Shown here piece after piece: positions 19,806 through 29,935 of a DNA stretch of 64,000 nucleotides; position 1 is the stretch's first letter; each line of letters begins with the position of its first letter. The notes under the pieces are model-generated. The model was given only the letters and a program-made list of their open reading frames with translations, searched no databases and was not told the origin of the DNA. The stretch is from Septoria linicola (lineage: Eukaryota > Ascomycota > Dothideomycetes > Mycosphaerellales > Mycosphaerellaceae), in NCBI GenBank assembly GCA_024114885.1, contig CP099418.1:3906001-3970000 (forward strand). Reading direction: 5' to 3'. Both the position numbers and the translations under genes were made by a program.

Positions 19806-22439
19806 ATGCCACGAAACATGTCAGGTGAGCAAGTCCAGCCATGCACATTCGCATCTGCCTGTCTGCCAGTGCGTTGGCTGTCCGTCAACGTCTCACCGTC
19901 TGGTCGGGCAAACAGGCAGTGGCCAGATGACATTGTTCGAGCTAATGCGTCGACAGATGAGCCGCGGCGATCGGGTCGAGCGACCAAAGGCCAGCACAAG
20001 AACGCGTCGTCTTCGCCGGCACCGAGCGTAAAGCCCACGAAAAACAGCAAAGCCAAGGCCAACAGGAAGTCTACCGAGGCTGATCTCGAGCTCCAGCACA
20101 ACGAGGACGACGAGGAAGATGAGGAGGTCATTCGCTGCATCTGCGGCAACACCAACCCCAAGGACAAGCGCGCATTCATCGGTTGTGATGCGTGCACAGT
20201 GTGGCAGCATAACGTGTGCATGGGCGTTCATGACGACGAGGATGATGTGCCCGAGCATTACTTTTGTGAAGAGTGTCGGCCAGAAGAGCACCCCGAGACT
20301 GTGCAAGCCATTGAACGAGGCGAGAAGATCTGGGAGACTCGCAACCGCATTTTCCAGAATGAGAAGAAAATGAGCAAGAGCCGCAAGAGCAAGGCCAAGA
20401 ACGGCGAGGACTACAGACCAGGATGGCTGAAAAAGGACCTGCCAATTGAGACGAAGGATTCAGTGGCGCCGCGGCCAGAGTCGGATGTCCAGGAGGAGGT
20501 TGTGGCGGAGACGGTTGAGGAAAGTGCGCCAGAGCCAGTCGTGCAGGCCAACAACACTTCTACTAGCACATCAGAGGTGGGCAGCAAGCGTAAGAGGGCT
20601 GAAGACGAGGACCAAGCGGAGCAGGATGCAGAGGTTGTAGATGCGCCAGAAGACAAGCCAGTACGCGCCAGCCGACAGAACAAGCGACGAAAGTCATCCA
20701 CAGCAGCCAAAGCGAGCGTATCTGCGAATAGTGCTGCAGCTGTCGATGTACAGACAGCGCTGGTGAGCATCGATAAGCTCCCACCCACCCGCAGTAAGCC
20801 TGCGCGTGCACTGGCAGATGTCATTGCTACAGCAGTGCAAGAGCAGGCCAAAAGTACCTTGCAGGTGCCAAAGGGTCAGACTGCAAAGAGCTTGGGCGAC
20901 CGCCACGGAGCAGCGATCGAGTACGCTCTCCACATGAACTTTGAAGGCAACCAACAAGCGTATACCGCACAATTTAGGGTTCTGCATGCGAACCTCAAGA
21001 AGAATATCGTGCTCGTCCAACGGCTTCTGGATGGGTCGCTCACCGCCGACGAGATCTCTACCATGAGCAGCAGTGACATGGCGAGCGAGGATCTGCAGCG
21101 CCAGCGCGCTGAAATGAAGGAAGTCCTGGATCGTCAAGCCACTGTCGATCAAGCTGATGGTCCAACATACGCCCAGGACCACAAAGGCTATCACTTGGTC
21201 GAGACTGCTGCTTCCAATGCGCGTACCACTGCTTCAGTGCAAGCAAAGGACGTCAAGGAGCCTCCAAAAAGCACTTCTCCACCGCAACCTCCACAAAAGC
21301 CGTCTAGCATTGATACCAGCAAGCAACATGACAGACGGTCTTCGAGCCAGCATTTCGATATGAGCAATATATGGGCTAAGACTGCAAATTCACCGACGCT
21401 GCCGGTCAACCAAACCGGAGCGCCGCGCCCAATACTAGCCACCCCACGACGGCGCAGCTCCGTACATCGTCCACAAGCTCCTGCCAATGGCGCCAAGGAT
21501 GATCCAGATGTTGATCGTATGCTCCAAGACAATGATGAGACATATAATCAATCAGAGGGCAACGAAGAGGCTGTAGTCTGGCGTGGGAAGCTTGTGCAAA
21601 CCAGCGAGGAGAGTGCACCAGTTGTCAATGCTCGCTTCGTTGCGGGTCGTGACCTTCAGCCGGCCACCCTGTGGCAGAATCTACTGCCGCGCGCTCTATC
21701 GATTGACGGCAGGTTGCAAATAGGCAAGGCAGAGGACTACTTATGCGGGCTCCGATGGAGCCATACGAGCGACGTTTCGGTCTTGCAGCTCACACCTGCA
21801 GACAACATGGAAGCTTTCAACAGTGTCTTTGACTACTTCTATAGCAGAAAGCGATACGCAGTGGTGGAGAAGGACAAGCCGACTATGGTCAAGGACCTGT
21901 ACATCATTCCCGTCGAAGTTGGCGAAGCTCTTCCAGGGCACGTGGAGATGCTGCAGCACTGCGCCTTGAAAGCGCCAGTACAGGAGCGCCTTCTACTTGC
22001 CACACTCATCATCGCTCGAGCACCGGACAGTCCAGTCAAGGCGGACGCAACCGAGCAGGCACCAGTCAACGGACATCTGCCACAACACGTGCGCCAGAGC
22101 ATTGGTGGACCAGCGGGGTCACCGCTAAATCCTCAGAATGCGACCTTCTCGCCTCCAAACGTACAGAGTGCTGGGTACGGGGGACCGCCCGCATTTCCGC
22201 CCAATCCATATCAAGCACAGCAACAGCAGCCTGCCATCACTCAAGCTCAGCAGCCGCATACGAACCCGCAAATCGCTCAGATACTTGGAGACCTTCAGCA
22301 AGCCCCGACTGCTCAGCTCATATTGGCGTCGGCGCCAAATCTCACTGTTGAGCAGCTTCAGAACTTACGGGCGATCTTGGAAGAGGACATCAATGCGCGA
22401 ACAGACTTTAACGCGTTGACCCGACGTCTTTACAACTGA
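19806..22439 (+). CDS. bye1: Bye1-type transcription elongation regulator (PHD, TFIIS-central, SPOC)
   Basis: Exons 19806-19824 and 19957-22439 give 833 aa. The intron (donor GTGAGC, acceptor CGACAG) is 132 nt, a multiple of three, and has no stop, so the unspliced 877-aa frame is also open. Splicing gives MPRNMSDEPRRSGRATKGQH, the typical Bye1-like start. A PHD finger lies at about residues 67-115 (CICGNTNPKDKRAFIGCDAC, then WQHNVC and YFCEEC). A TFIIS central domain follows at about 285-400, ending in a SSDMASEDLQ-type box. A SPOC domain covers about 535-695 (VVWRGKLVQTSEE, DYLCGLRWSH). The C-terminus is Gln/Pro-rich. Bye1 binds RNA polymerase II and trimethylated H3K4 through these modules. 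It is nuclear. Confidence 0.9.
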   Translation: MPRNMSGEQVQPCTFASACLPVRWLSVNVSPSGRANRQWPDDIVRANASTDEPRRSGRATKGQHKNASSSPAPSVKPTKNSKAKANRKSTEADLELQHNEDDEEDEEVIRCICGNTNPKDKRAFIGCDACTVWQHNVCMGVHDDEDDVPEHYFCEECRPEEHPETVQAIERGEKIWETRNRIFQNEKKMSKSRKSKAKNGEDYRPGWLKKDLPIETKDSVAPRPESDVQEEVVAETVEESAPEPVVQANNTSTSTSEVGSKRKRAEDEDQAEQDAEVVDAPEDKPVRASRQNKRRKSSTAAKASVSANSAAAVDVQTALVSIDKLPPTRSKPARALADVIATAVQEQAKSTLQVPKGQTAKSLGDRHGAAIEYALHMNFEGNQQAYTAQFRVLHANLKKNIVLVQRLLDGSLTADEISTMSSSDMASEDLQRQRAEMKEVLDRQATVDQADGPTYAQDHKGYHLVETAASNARTTASVQAKDVKEPPKSTSPPQPPQKPSSIDTSKQHDRRSSSQHFDMSNIWAKTANSPTLPVNQTGAPRPILATPRRRSSVHRPQAPANGAKDDPDVDRMLQDNDETYNQSEGNEEAVVWRGKLVQTSEESAPVVNARFVAGRDLQPATLWQNLLPRALSIDGRLQIGKAEDYLCGLRWSHTSDVSVLQLTPADNMEAFNSVFDYFYSRKRYAVVEKDKPTMVKDLYIIPVEVGEALPGHVEMLQHCALKAPVQERLLLATLIIARAPDSPVKADATEQAPVNGHLPQHVRQSIGGPAGSPLNPQNATFSPPNVQSAGYGGPPAFPPNPYQAQQQQPAITQAQQPHTNPQIAQILGDLQQAPTAQLILASAPNLTVEQLQNLRAILEEDINARTDFNALTRRLYN

Positions 22440-22924
22440 ATCGTGCGAACGTACTACTAGAGATGCATACAGGGCAATTCTAACTTACTAAGAGGACTGG
22501 ATAACGAGACGTGGCCGGGTAGCAGTGGTATAGAGCATCATTGTACATAGTGACTAATATGTGCTCGCGTGTGCCCTTGAGCGTGGCCTGAAGGCCTGCT
22601 TATAGCACGTGGAGCAATTCGTAGCGAATAACGAACATCATTTATGTCGCGAACTGAAGTTAGATCTTTCCTGAGTATCAGTTCCCATCACGATTGCCTA
22701 CACATAGACGGATTAAGTAGGTGAGAAGTAAGTAGGTGAGAAGTGAAGTGATGTTCTGGTTGTTGCCCCGCGGTGCCCGCACTAACTACTGACTTCTTAG
22801 TCAAAAATCGAATATGACTCCATGCAGACAGCTTTGACTACTACGCGCTTCTTTTTCTCTTACATTTCGCGATTCTTTTGTGTTGCACGCAGAAGAGAAG
22901 GACGGGTTTGGCAATCCATCAATC
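22440..22924. other. Intergenic region, bye1 to krs1
   Basis: 485 bp holding the bye1 3' flank and the krs1 promoter/leader. A short direct repeat, gtaggtgagaagt, occurs twice at about 22,719-22,745. No gene is seen. Confidence 0.45.
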
Positions 22925-24892
22925 ATGGCGGCAGAACAGGCTGCGGACGCTGTCAAGGCAGCTGTCCAGAACGTGACGGAGCAAGTGTCGTCGCTCACAA
23001 CGGGCAGCAGCAACAACAATGGCGACGCCAATGCCAATGCCAGCGCAGGCACACAGCCCAACCTCTCGTTGGACGAGGTAACAGGCGAGATGGTGTCCAA
23101 GTCGGAGCTCAAGAAGCGCATCAAAGCACGCGAGAAGGAGGCCAAGAAGGCAGCTGCACCGCAACGGCAAGCACCACCCGCGGGCAAGAAGAAGGCAGCC
23201 ACGCAGGAGGACGAGGAGGCCCAGCTGAACCCCAACCAGTACTTTGAGATTCGCTCGCGTGCCGTCAAGCGCATGAAGGACAGCAGCTCGCCCAACCCAT
23301 ACCCGCACAAGTTCCATGTCACCTACGACTTGCGCGACTTCCAGAACGACTTTGGCCATCTCAAGAAGGGCGATGTGGTCAAGGACAAGATCATCAGCGT
23401 GGGCGTACGCATCTACAACATTCGCACGTCGGGCGAGAACCTCCGCTTCTACGAGGTGGCGGTCAATGGCGCAGAAATCCAGATCATGGCTCAGAATCTC
23501 GAAAGCACTAGCCAGACGCCGTTTGCTGAACAACACGACATCCTGCGCCGTGGAGACATCATTGGCGTCAAGGGATACCCAGGCCGAACGAGTCCGAAGC
23601 GCGAGGACAACCCCGGCGAGCTCTCCATCTTCGCCCAAGAAGTCACACTGCTCGCGCCTTGTCTGCACCAGATCCCATCGGAGCACTACGGATTCCAAGA
23701 TCAGGAGTCACGTTACCGCAATCGTCACTTGGACATGATCATGAACAAGAGCACCATCAACACATTCATTGCGCGATCCAAGATTGTTCGATACGTAAGA
23801 AACTACTTCGACAACAACGGCTTTTTCGAGCTGGAAACGCCAATATTGCTTAAGTCAGCCGGCGGAGCCACCGCAAAGCCATTCAACACGCATCACAACG
23901 ATCTCAACATGACACTCGCTCTACGCATTGCGACCGAATTGCCCCTCAAGCAGCTTGTCATCGGAGGTATCCACAAGGTGTACGAACTCGGACGACAGTT
24001 CAGAAACGAGGGCATCGATCTCACGCATAATCCCGAGTTTACTACATGCGAGTATTACGAGGCTTTCTCTGACGTCTACGATGTCATGGAGCGAACCGAA
24101 GAGCTGGTCGAGGGTATGGTCAAATACGTCACAGGTGGCCTGCAAACCAAGTTCACGACTGTCACGGGCGAGGTGTACGATGTCAATTGGGCAAAGCCAT
24201 GGAAGCGCATTGAAATGATTCCAGCACTGGAGGAGGCATGCGGCGAAAAGTTCCCTCCCGGTGACCAGCTTCACACATCAGAGACGAACGAGTTCCTAAG
24301 ACGCATGCTGAAGAAGACTGGCATCGACTGTTCTCCTCCACTGACGAACGCTCGCATCATCGACAAGCTTGTGGGTGAATTCATCGAGGAAAAGTGCATC
24401 AATCCAACCTTCATCACTGGCCATCCTCAGGTTATGAGTCCTTTGGCCAAGTACCATCGGTCACAACCAGGCCTCTGCGAGCGCTTCGAGGCGTTCGTTT
24501 GCAAGAAGGAGATTGTGAACGCCTATACGGAGCTGAATGACCCCTTTGATCAGAGACTTCGATTCGAGGAGCAGGCCAACCAGAAAGCACAGGGTGACGA
24601 TGAGGCACAGCCATTGGACGAAGGCTTTTTGAATGCACTTGAATATGGTCTCCCACCTACTGGAGGTTGGGGAATGGGCATCGACCGCATGGTCATGTTC
24701 CTCACCAACAACTACAGTATCAAGGAGGTTCTGACTTTCCCGTTCATGGTAAGCTTGATTTTCCGTCTCCTGGTGACCTGGTGCAAATGCTGACCAACGC
24801 TGCAGAAGGACGAGATCCAGGCTCCAAAGCCAAAACTTGCGGCAGAAGTGGCAGAGGTCGAGCCAGTTCCTGTTGAGGGAGTCAGTAAGTGA
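22925..24892 (+). CDS. krs1: Lysyl-tRNA synthetase, cytosolic class II
   Basis: Exons 22925-24748 and 24806-24892 give 636 aa. The enzyme attaches lysine to tRNA-Lys. A eukaryotic Lys-rich N-terminal extension (SELKKRIKAREKEAKKAA) precedes the OB-fold anticodon-binding domain at about residues 135-240 (SVGVRIYNIRTSGENLRFYE). The catalytic core shows motif 1 (FFELETPILLKSAGGATAKP), motif 2 (YELGRQFRNEGIDLTHNPEF at about 352) and motif 3 (GWGMGIDRMVMFLTN at about 580). There is no clear mitochondrial presequence. The end is ambiguous: reading on gives a stop at 24,892. A good intron, with donor GTAAGT at 24,885, CTGAC branch and acceptor at 24,940, would instead move the stop to 24,951 and end in THK. 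Confidence 0.95.
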
Positions 24893-25282
24893 TCAGTTAC
24901 AGATGCGAATGCATTTGATACAGTTGCTGACCAACAAAAGCACACAAGTGATTGGCTTGTCTCGAACAGATGAGCAAGGCGTTTCTAGTGACCTACTGAG
25001 TGTGTGCGCGAGAACTGTATGCCGCGAGCCTCCTGAAGCGAGCCTCGGTCGTGGACAGGATGGGCCCCATCGCTTCATAGTTATGTGAGTACGATTGCGT
25101 AGTCACACCAGCCCTGGCTCGCGCCAAATTGGCAATCAAGCTTGAGAAACATCTAGCGCACGAAGTTGCTTATAAGCTAGAGCACAAATTGCCTCTTCGT
25201 AGGACGATTAGAACGAGCACTGAGATAGCTGAGCCAAATGAACCATGGATTGAGATGAATTGAGATGGCGCTTGCGATTCAA
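24893..25282. other. Convergent intergenic region, krs1 / sls1
   Basis: 390 bp of 3' flanks. It may include the last krs1 intron and a tiny terminal exon (to 24,951). Nothing else is recognised. Confidence 0.45.
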
Positions 25283-27787
25283 TCATTGCACAGGTCTCAT
25301 TACTGCTACAGAGCCGCAAGCAGCATTCGTCAGTAGCTTCGCAATGCGCAACGCAGCCAGGGTAGCGCGATATACCGGCGCACCAGATGCAAGTCTAGCG
25401 CGAGCCAAGTCACTGACTTCTGTGCTGTCAACCGCATGCTGCGCTGCATCAGCCAGTGCAGGCGTTAGAAGCTGTTGTGCGACCTGCTCAGTATGCTTCA
25501 CAGCTAGAATACTGCTCGAGCCATGAATACTATCACCTTCGATCTCTGTGTAATCCAATCGCAGATCGTCTGTTGTACACTCTGATTTTAGTTCCTTGTC
25601 TGAGCTTCGACATTCTGGACCATCGCCAGCTACTGCAAAGTTTCTTGTCTGCGTTTGCTCGAATCTTTCAAGCAAGTATGTCATCGATGAATAGCCTTTC
25701 GTGGATTGAATACCCGTGAGCGATGCTGGCATCGCAACAACCACTTCCGGCGGTGCAGATAGCGTGCTTCCAATATCATGTACGGACTCTTGCAGTGTCT
25801 GCATAAAAGCCGCAATGTTGGCGTCTGTTCGGATGAGCTCGTGTTTGGCTGCTACGGCCTGTTGCCGAGTAAATAGCAGATCCACAGAGCTTGATCGCAA
25901 TGGGACTTCGACGGTCTGCTCGGCGAGGATGGCTCTCATGTCTATCAGATCAAGCTCGTGCTCGCGAGATGCTGTGAGATTGAAGTGCATCTCAATCCGC
26001 GGCAGATGGCGTTGCTCTGCGAAAGGAGGAGCCGGAACAAGATGGGCAATCAAGCGGAGACCTTGTTCATCTGCTACATTGATGCTCTTCGTCGAACGTC
26101 CATCAAGGTTTTCTCCAGAGCCCCTGTGCAAGTCTAGATATGAGAGGACAGTCTCGATACCTGGTATGTGACGCTGCACTGCGGTCTGCGCCGGTTGGTG
26201 TTCGATACAGTCGCCTGTGCGCTGATATGGCGGTTCTGTTGATGCTTCTGGTTGCAATATTCTTACCACCTCTGCCTGCCACTCGCTCGTTGTAGCTGGC
26301 GCTTTCCAGTATCCGCCTCCGTAGGTTGCTCCATTATGCTGACCTTGTTGCATGGTGCCAAGGCTATGCAGGTGGTGTACAATCTTTGAAGCTAACTTAT
26401 CTCTCTGCTGTGGGCTTGCGAGTCCCGCCGTGGTAGACCCAGTCATTCTAGCTACCTGGCGTCTCATATAGTGCTGCCTTTCGCGAATGTGGAGACCCGA
26501 ACTCGTTGTATCAGCTGGTACGAGACAGTGGGCAGATAGGTCATCCAAGACGTGCGTACCGAGCGCTGTAGTCGTACGCTCTGACCCTACAGATGCCTTG
26601 ATCAAAGACAGAATAAGGCGGCGGGCATGACTTAGTCCTGCAGTAGTTCTGTTGTAGACTACCACGGTACTGCGATGCTCGAGAAGAATCACTGACTGCG
26701 TTAGTCTCGATATGTGGCCGAGCTCGCTATCTGAGCAGAGATTGGACACTTGCGCGGCCGTTGCTGTGCTCGTTAAGAAGCCTGCAAGATCAATTTTCAG
26801 TCGGCCTACGTTGCTCAAAGCCACTTCCAGTTGGTAGGCAACCTCTTCGGCATCGCGGCGACGACCTGTTATCCTGAGTATGCCATCTGGCCGCCATGTT
26901 AGGACTTCAGTAGCTTCAACCAGGAAGGCGGGTGACAGTAAATGCTTGTAGAAGTCTTGTCCTTTGCAGGTGAGATCGAAAAGCATGGACATCTGCCATG
27001 GCTGCAACATCAACTCCAATTCTCCCACTTCTCGTTCTTCCGAGACCACAGTAATTTTCCATGCAAGACGAAGAATACGATCAGCAGTTTGTGATTTTCT
27101 GCTCAACTTGGTGGCCCTCACTAGCTTCGCCCGACGTGTGTCTATGGCTGTACGCCCCGGCTGCCATGCGAATGCTTGGACTACCTTGTTATGACTTTCA
27201 AGGTTGGTCTGAGGTGGCACCGGTTGCAAGGTTGGTCGGAGAACGGTCATGAGATAGCGAGAAAGCTGAGGCAGTGTATAAGCGACAATAAGCTGCTGTC
27301 GAAGCTTCTCAAAGGCTTCCTGCTCTAATGCATTTGACTCCGGCCGCAGCGTCTCTAACGATGTGCTAATCTCCACAGCGTCGGGACGCAGGTGGCGGTT
27401 TGAGATAGCACGCTCGATCTCTTGTGCACTGGGAGTCTGCTGTGGCTGTTCGATAGCATGACCGGTCAGGATTGCACTGTCGGTCGGCGGTCCATGATCC
27501 CGACTATCGTGAACATCTTGGAGAACAACGACACTTGCAGGCTTGTCGAGAGATCTGCGCACAAGGTCTGCCGTCAAGATGCGCTGCCGCCTGCCCCCAC
27601 TACCTACAATGCGCCCAGCCGGGTGCAGATGTTTCCATTTGATGGACGAGTGGCGAGAACGTGGAGCGGGAGCAAAGTCTTGATCAAGGTTGGGCTTTGC
27701 GCTGTGCGCGTGTTGGCGCGTTCCACAAGTGAAGGTGCTCGGCAGCGATGGAGTGGGAATGCGGCATACCCATCTGGTCCGCAGCAT
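25283..27787 (-). CDS. sls1: Sls1-type mitochondrial inner-membrane protein
   Basis: 834 aa from the ATG at 27787 (MLRTRWVCRIPTPSLPSTF). This Arg-rich start without acidic residues looks like a mitochondrial presequence. The frame is open to 27,898, but that extension ends inside a transposon terminal repeat. Features of the fungal SLS family include LVRRSLDKPASVVVLQD, a helical stretch with LRPESNALEQEAFEKLRQQL, and a long region after about residue 240 with KH-like segments (GILRITGRRRDAEEVAYQLE). In yeast Sls1 couples mitochondrial transcription to translation at the inner membrane. Assignment is from recalled family features, since overall similarity in this family is low. It is convergent with krs1 and bordered upstream by a pogo element. 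Confidence 0.75.
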   Translation of the reverse strand: MLRTRWVCRIPTPSLPSTFTCGTRQHAHSAKPNLDQDFAPAPRSRHSSIKWKHLHPAGRIVGSGGRRQRILTADLVRRSLDKPASVVVLQDVHDSRDHGPPTDSAILTGHAIEQPQQTPSAQEIERAISNRHLRPDAVEISTSLETLRPESNALEQEAFEKLRQQLIVAYTLPQLSRYLMTVLRPTLQPVPPQTNLESHNKVVQAFAWQPGRTAIDTRRAKLVRATKLSRKSQTADRILRLAWKITVVSEEREVGELELMLQPWQMSMLFDLTCKGQDFYKHLLSPAFLVEATEVLTWRPDGILRITGRRRDAEEVAYQLEVALSNVGRLKIDLAGFLTSTATAAQVSNLCSDSELGHISRLTQSVILLEHRSTVVVYNRTTAGLSHARRLILSLIKASVGSERTTTALGTHVLDDLSAHCLVPADTTSSGLHIRERQHYMRRQVARMTGSTTAGLASPQQRDKLASKIVHHLHSLGTMQQGQHNGATYGGGYWKAPATTSEWQAEVVRILQPEASTEPPYQRTGDCIEHQPAQTAVQRHIPGIETVLSYLDLHRGSGENLDGRSTKSINVADEQGLRLIAHLVPAPPFAEQRHLPRIEMHFNLTASREHELDLIDMRAILAEQTVEVPLRSSSVDLLFTRQQAVAAKHELIRTDANIAAFMQTLQESVHDIGSTLSAPPEVVVAMPASLTGIQSTKGYSSMTYLLERFEQTQTRNFAVAGDGPECRSSDKELKSECTTDDLRLDYTEIEGDSIHGSSSILAVKHTEQVAQQLLTPALADAAQHAVDSTEVSDLARARLASGAPVYRATLAALRIAKLLTNAACGSVAVMRPVQ

Positions 27788-27881
27788 GAAGGATGGAGAG
27801 TGACTGCAACACGCAAAAATCGTCTGTGTTTGGTCGCTCTGTCCTCCGCCTGGCATCACTAAGCCTAAGCGGATTGAGTTA

Positions 27882-27924
27882 ACGTGTTTGATAAGCATGT
27901 AACGCAGATAGGCATATAACGTAG
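27882..27924 (+). repeat. Left terminal inverted repeat, pogo copy 1
   Basis: It matches the reverse complement of 29,666-29,708 apart from a few C/T-type changes. The first 15 bp are shared with copy 2; the inner part (catgtaacgcagataggcat) is not. Confidence 0.9.
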
Positions 27925-28049
27925 CAATTCGAGGTAGTCTTATTCTAATACTAATTACTCTGCTATATATGCTTCGATTATAATAATACTAGATTAATTA
28001 AATACTTAGTAACTATACTACCTAATAAATAACTTCTTATAATATAGCC

Positions 28050-29480
28050 TTAGATAATATACTTACTATAGGTAGGTTTAGCTCGTTATTTCTTCTCTAA
28101 CTCCTCTACTATATATATTACTAATTAAGCCTATATCTAAGCTATATCTCTATATACTAGTTATTTATTATTAATACTAAGAGTAAGCTTAATCTTCTTT
28201 CTTAGTACTCTATATAACTATAGTTCTAAATAATTATCTTTATATTATCGTATTTAGCCTAGAGTAATAATATAGCTACCTATAATCTTTTAAACTCTCT
28301 TAATAGCCTATTAACTATATTAAGAATTAGACCTAGGAAGCTTTCTTAGTATCTAACTACCTTATCTTTAATCTTACTTATATAAGTATTAACCTACTAA
28401 AGGTTATAGAGTATAACTACTAAGCTCTATAATAAAATAAATAGTAGAGATATTAATATTCTTTAATATAGTATTAGCTTAGATAATACTACTTATAGGT
28501 TTAATAGTATTAAGCTAGAGGCTCTAAATAATATCTTAATAGTTAAAAGTATAAATAAAGTCTTATAGGTAGGCTAGAGTATTAGTAGGAAGTCTTCTTT
28601 AATTAGATAATAGTAACTAACTATACTAAGTTTTTAGATACGCTTTAAATAGGCTTTCTTTAATAGTCTAAAATATCTAATATCTAGTAGCTATAAGAGG
28701 TAAGAAGAATAAGATAGTATATAGAAAGTAATAATACTTTCTTTATTATAGAATAACTTAAACTCTAGAGTTATATAACTATTATAACTATCTAGAATAA
28801 GTAGTCGTTTCTAATTAATAGTTCTATATTTAATATAATTATTAAAGTATTTAATCTAAGCGACTCTATAATTAAAGAAGTCTAGCTCTTTAGACTAACT
28901 TAAAGTTTCTAGATTAGTAAAAAATAGTAGAACTAGGCTCTATTTATTTCTTTACTAAAGAAGATAATATATAGAGAGACTAACTACTCTTCTATATTAG
29001 TATATATAATAATAGTCTACTATAATATAGAATTAGAGACTAAGGCCTTAGATCGTTATCTATACTCTATTATAATAACTACTATTATATTCTAGTAGTA
29101 TCTAAGCCTAAAACTACTTTTATTAAAGTTATAAATATTACTCTCTATAATACTATAGTAGGTTACTATATTCTAGATAAGCCTAAACTATTCTATAATA
29201 ACCTTAGGATCTTTATTCTTTACTCTTTAATATAATAGTCTTTATAATAACTATATTTCTAGGCCTAGATAGTATTTAATAAAGTTATAAGCCTATCGCT
29301 ATCTAACCTCTTTTCTAGAGTATACTCTAAGGATTAACGAAGCCTAGATATAGATAATAGCCTATATTAGTAAATAACTATATAAATCTAGATCTAATAT
29401 CCTCTAATAAACTATTTCTTCTTTAATTAGTATAAAAGCTCTATTAATAAGTAGTATAGTAGCCTTTAGAAGTATTCTAT
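28050..29480 (-). pseudogene. RIP-destroyed pogo/Fot1 transposase, copy 1
   Basis: Minus-strand translation is broken by TAG/TAA stops. It still shows the DDE-superfamily core at about 28,772-28,806, read as RLLILDSYNSYITLE, where active pogo elements have LLILDGHGSH. Substitutions are of the C-to-T / G-to-A type. Limits are approximate. Confidence 0.75.
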
Positions 29481-29665
29481 TAATTCTTCGATTAAGCGTT
29501 TTAGATAATATATTAAATATAGTAGTAGCCTCTTATATACTCTTTAAACGACCTTCTCGATAAATATAGAGTATCTATTATATAGCCTCTTTATTTAGAC
29601 CTATTATAGTATATAGTAGTAGAAATAATACGTATTATATTAAGAGGTTGAAGGTTAGAGAGTCG

Positions 29666-29708
29666 CTACGTCACATGCCTATCTGCGTTACATGCTTATT
29701 AAACACGT
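29666..29708 (-). repeat. Right terminal inverted repeat, pogo copy 1
   Basis: Reverse complement of 27,882-27,924 with small differences. Unlike the interior, it retains CA/TG dinucleotides (tcacatgcc). Confidence 0.9.
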
Positions 29709-29935
29709 TAGCCTACATGCGGCTAGGAGCCAAGATCGCTGCTCGGCGCACCTCGGAGATCGATAAGCAAGATATCAGATGGGAATGTTCAGCGCGGCTC
29801 ATCGATCGTCGACGTCAATTAGCGAGCATTGAAAAACTCCCTCGTTCGCTGGGGAGAAAGTATAGGTGTGCGTGCGGGTGAGCACATATTGGGACAAGAC
29901 CAGAGTTGACGCTTCGCGACCATTGTTCTGTCCCC

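Larger units (their letters stand above)
27882..29708 (-). mobile_element. Fot1/pogo-type DNA transposon, RIP-inactivated, copy 1
   Basis: 1,827 bp flanked by TA at 27,880-27,881 and 29,709-29,710, the target duplication of Tc1/mariner/pogo elements. Terminal inverted repeats of about 43 bp begin ACGTGTTTGATAAGC at the left and ACGTGTTTAATAAGC at the right (reverse complement). The interior is AT-rich, has no open frame, and is homologous along its length to the copy at 38,657. The dead transposase runs on the minus strand. It lies between sls1 and the mitochondrial carrier gene. Confidence 0.9.

Noticed and set aside
27788..27898. 37-residue N-terminal extension of Sls1
   Set aside because: Its ATG lies inside the pogo TIR; the ATG at 27,787 gives a good mitochondrial presequence.
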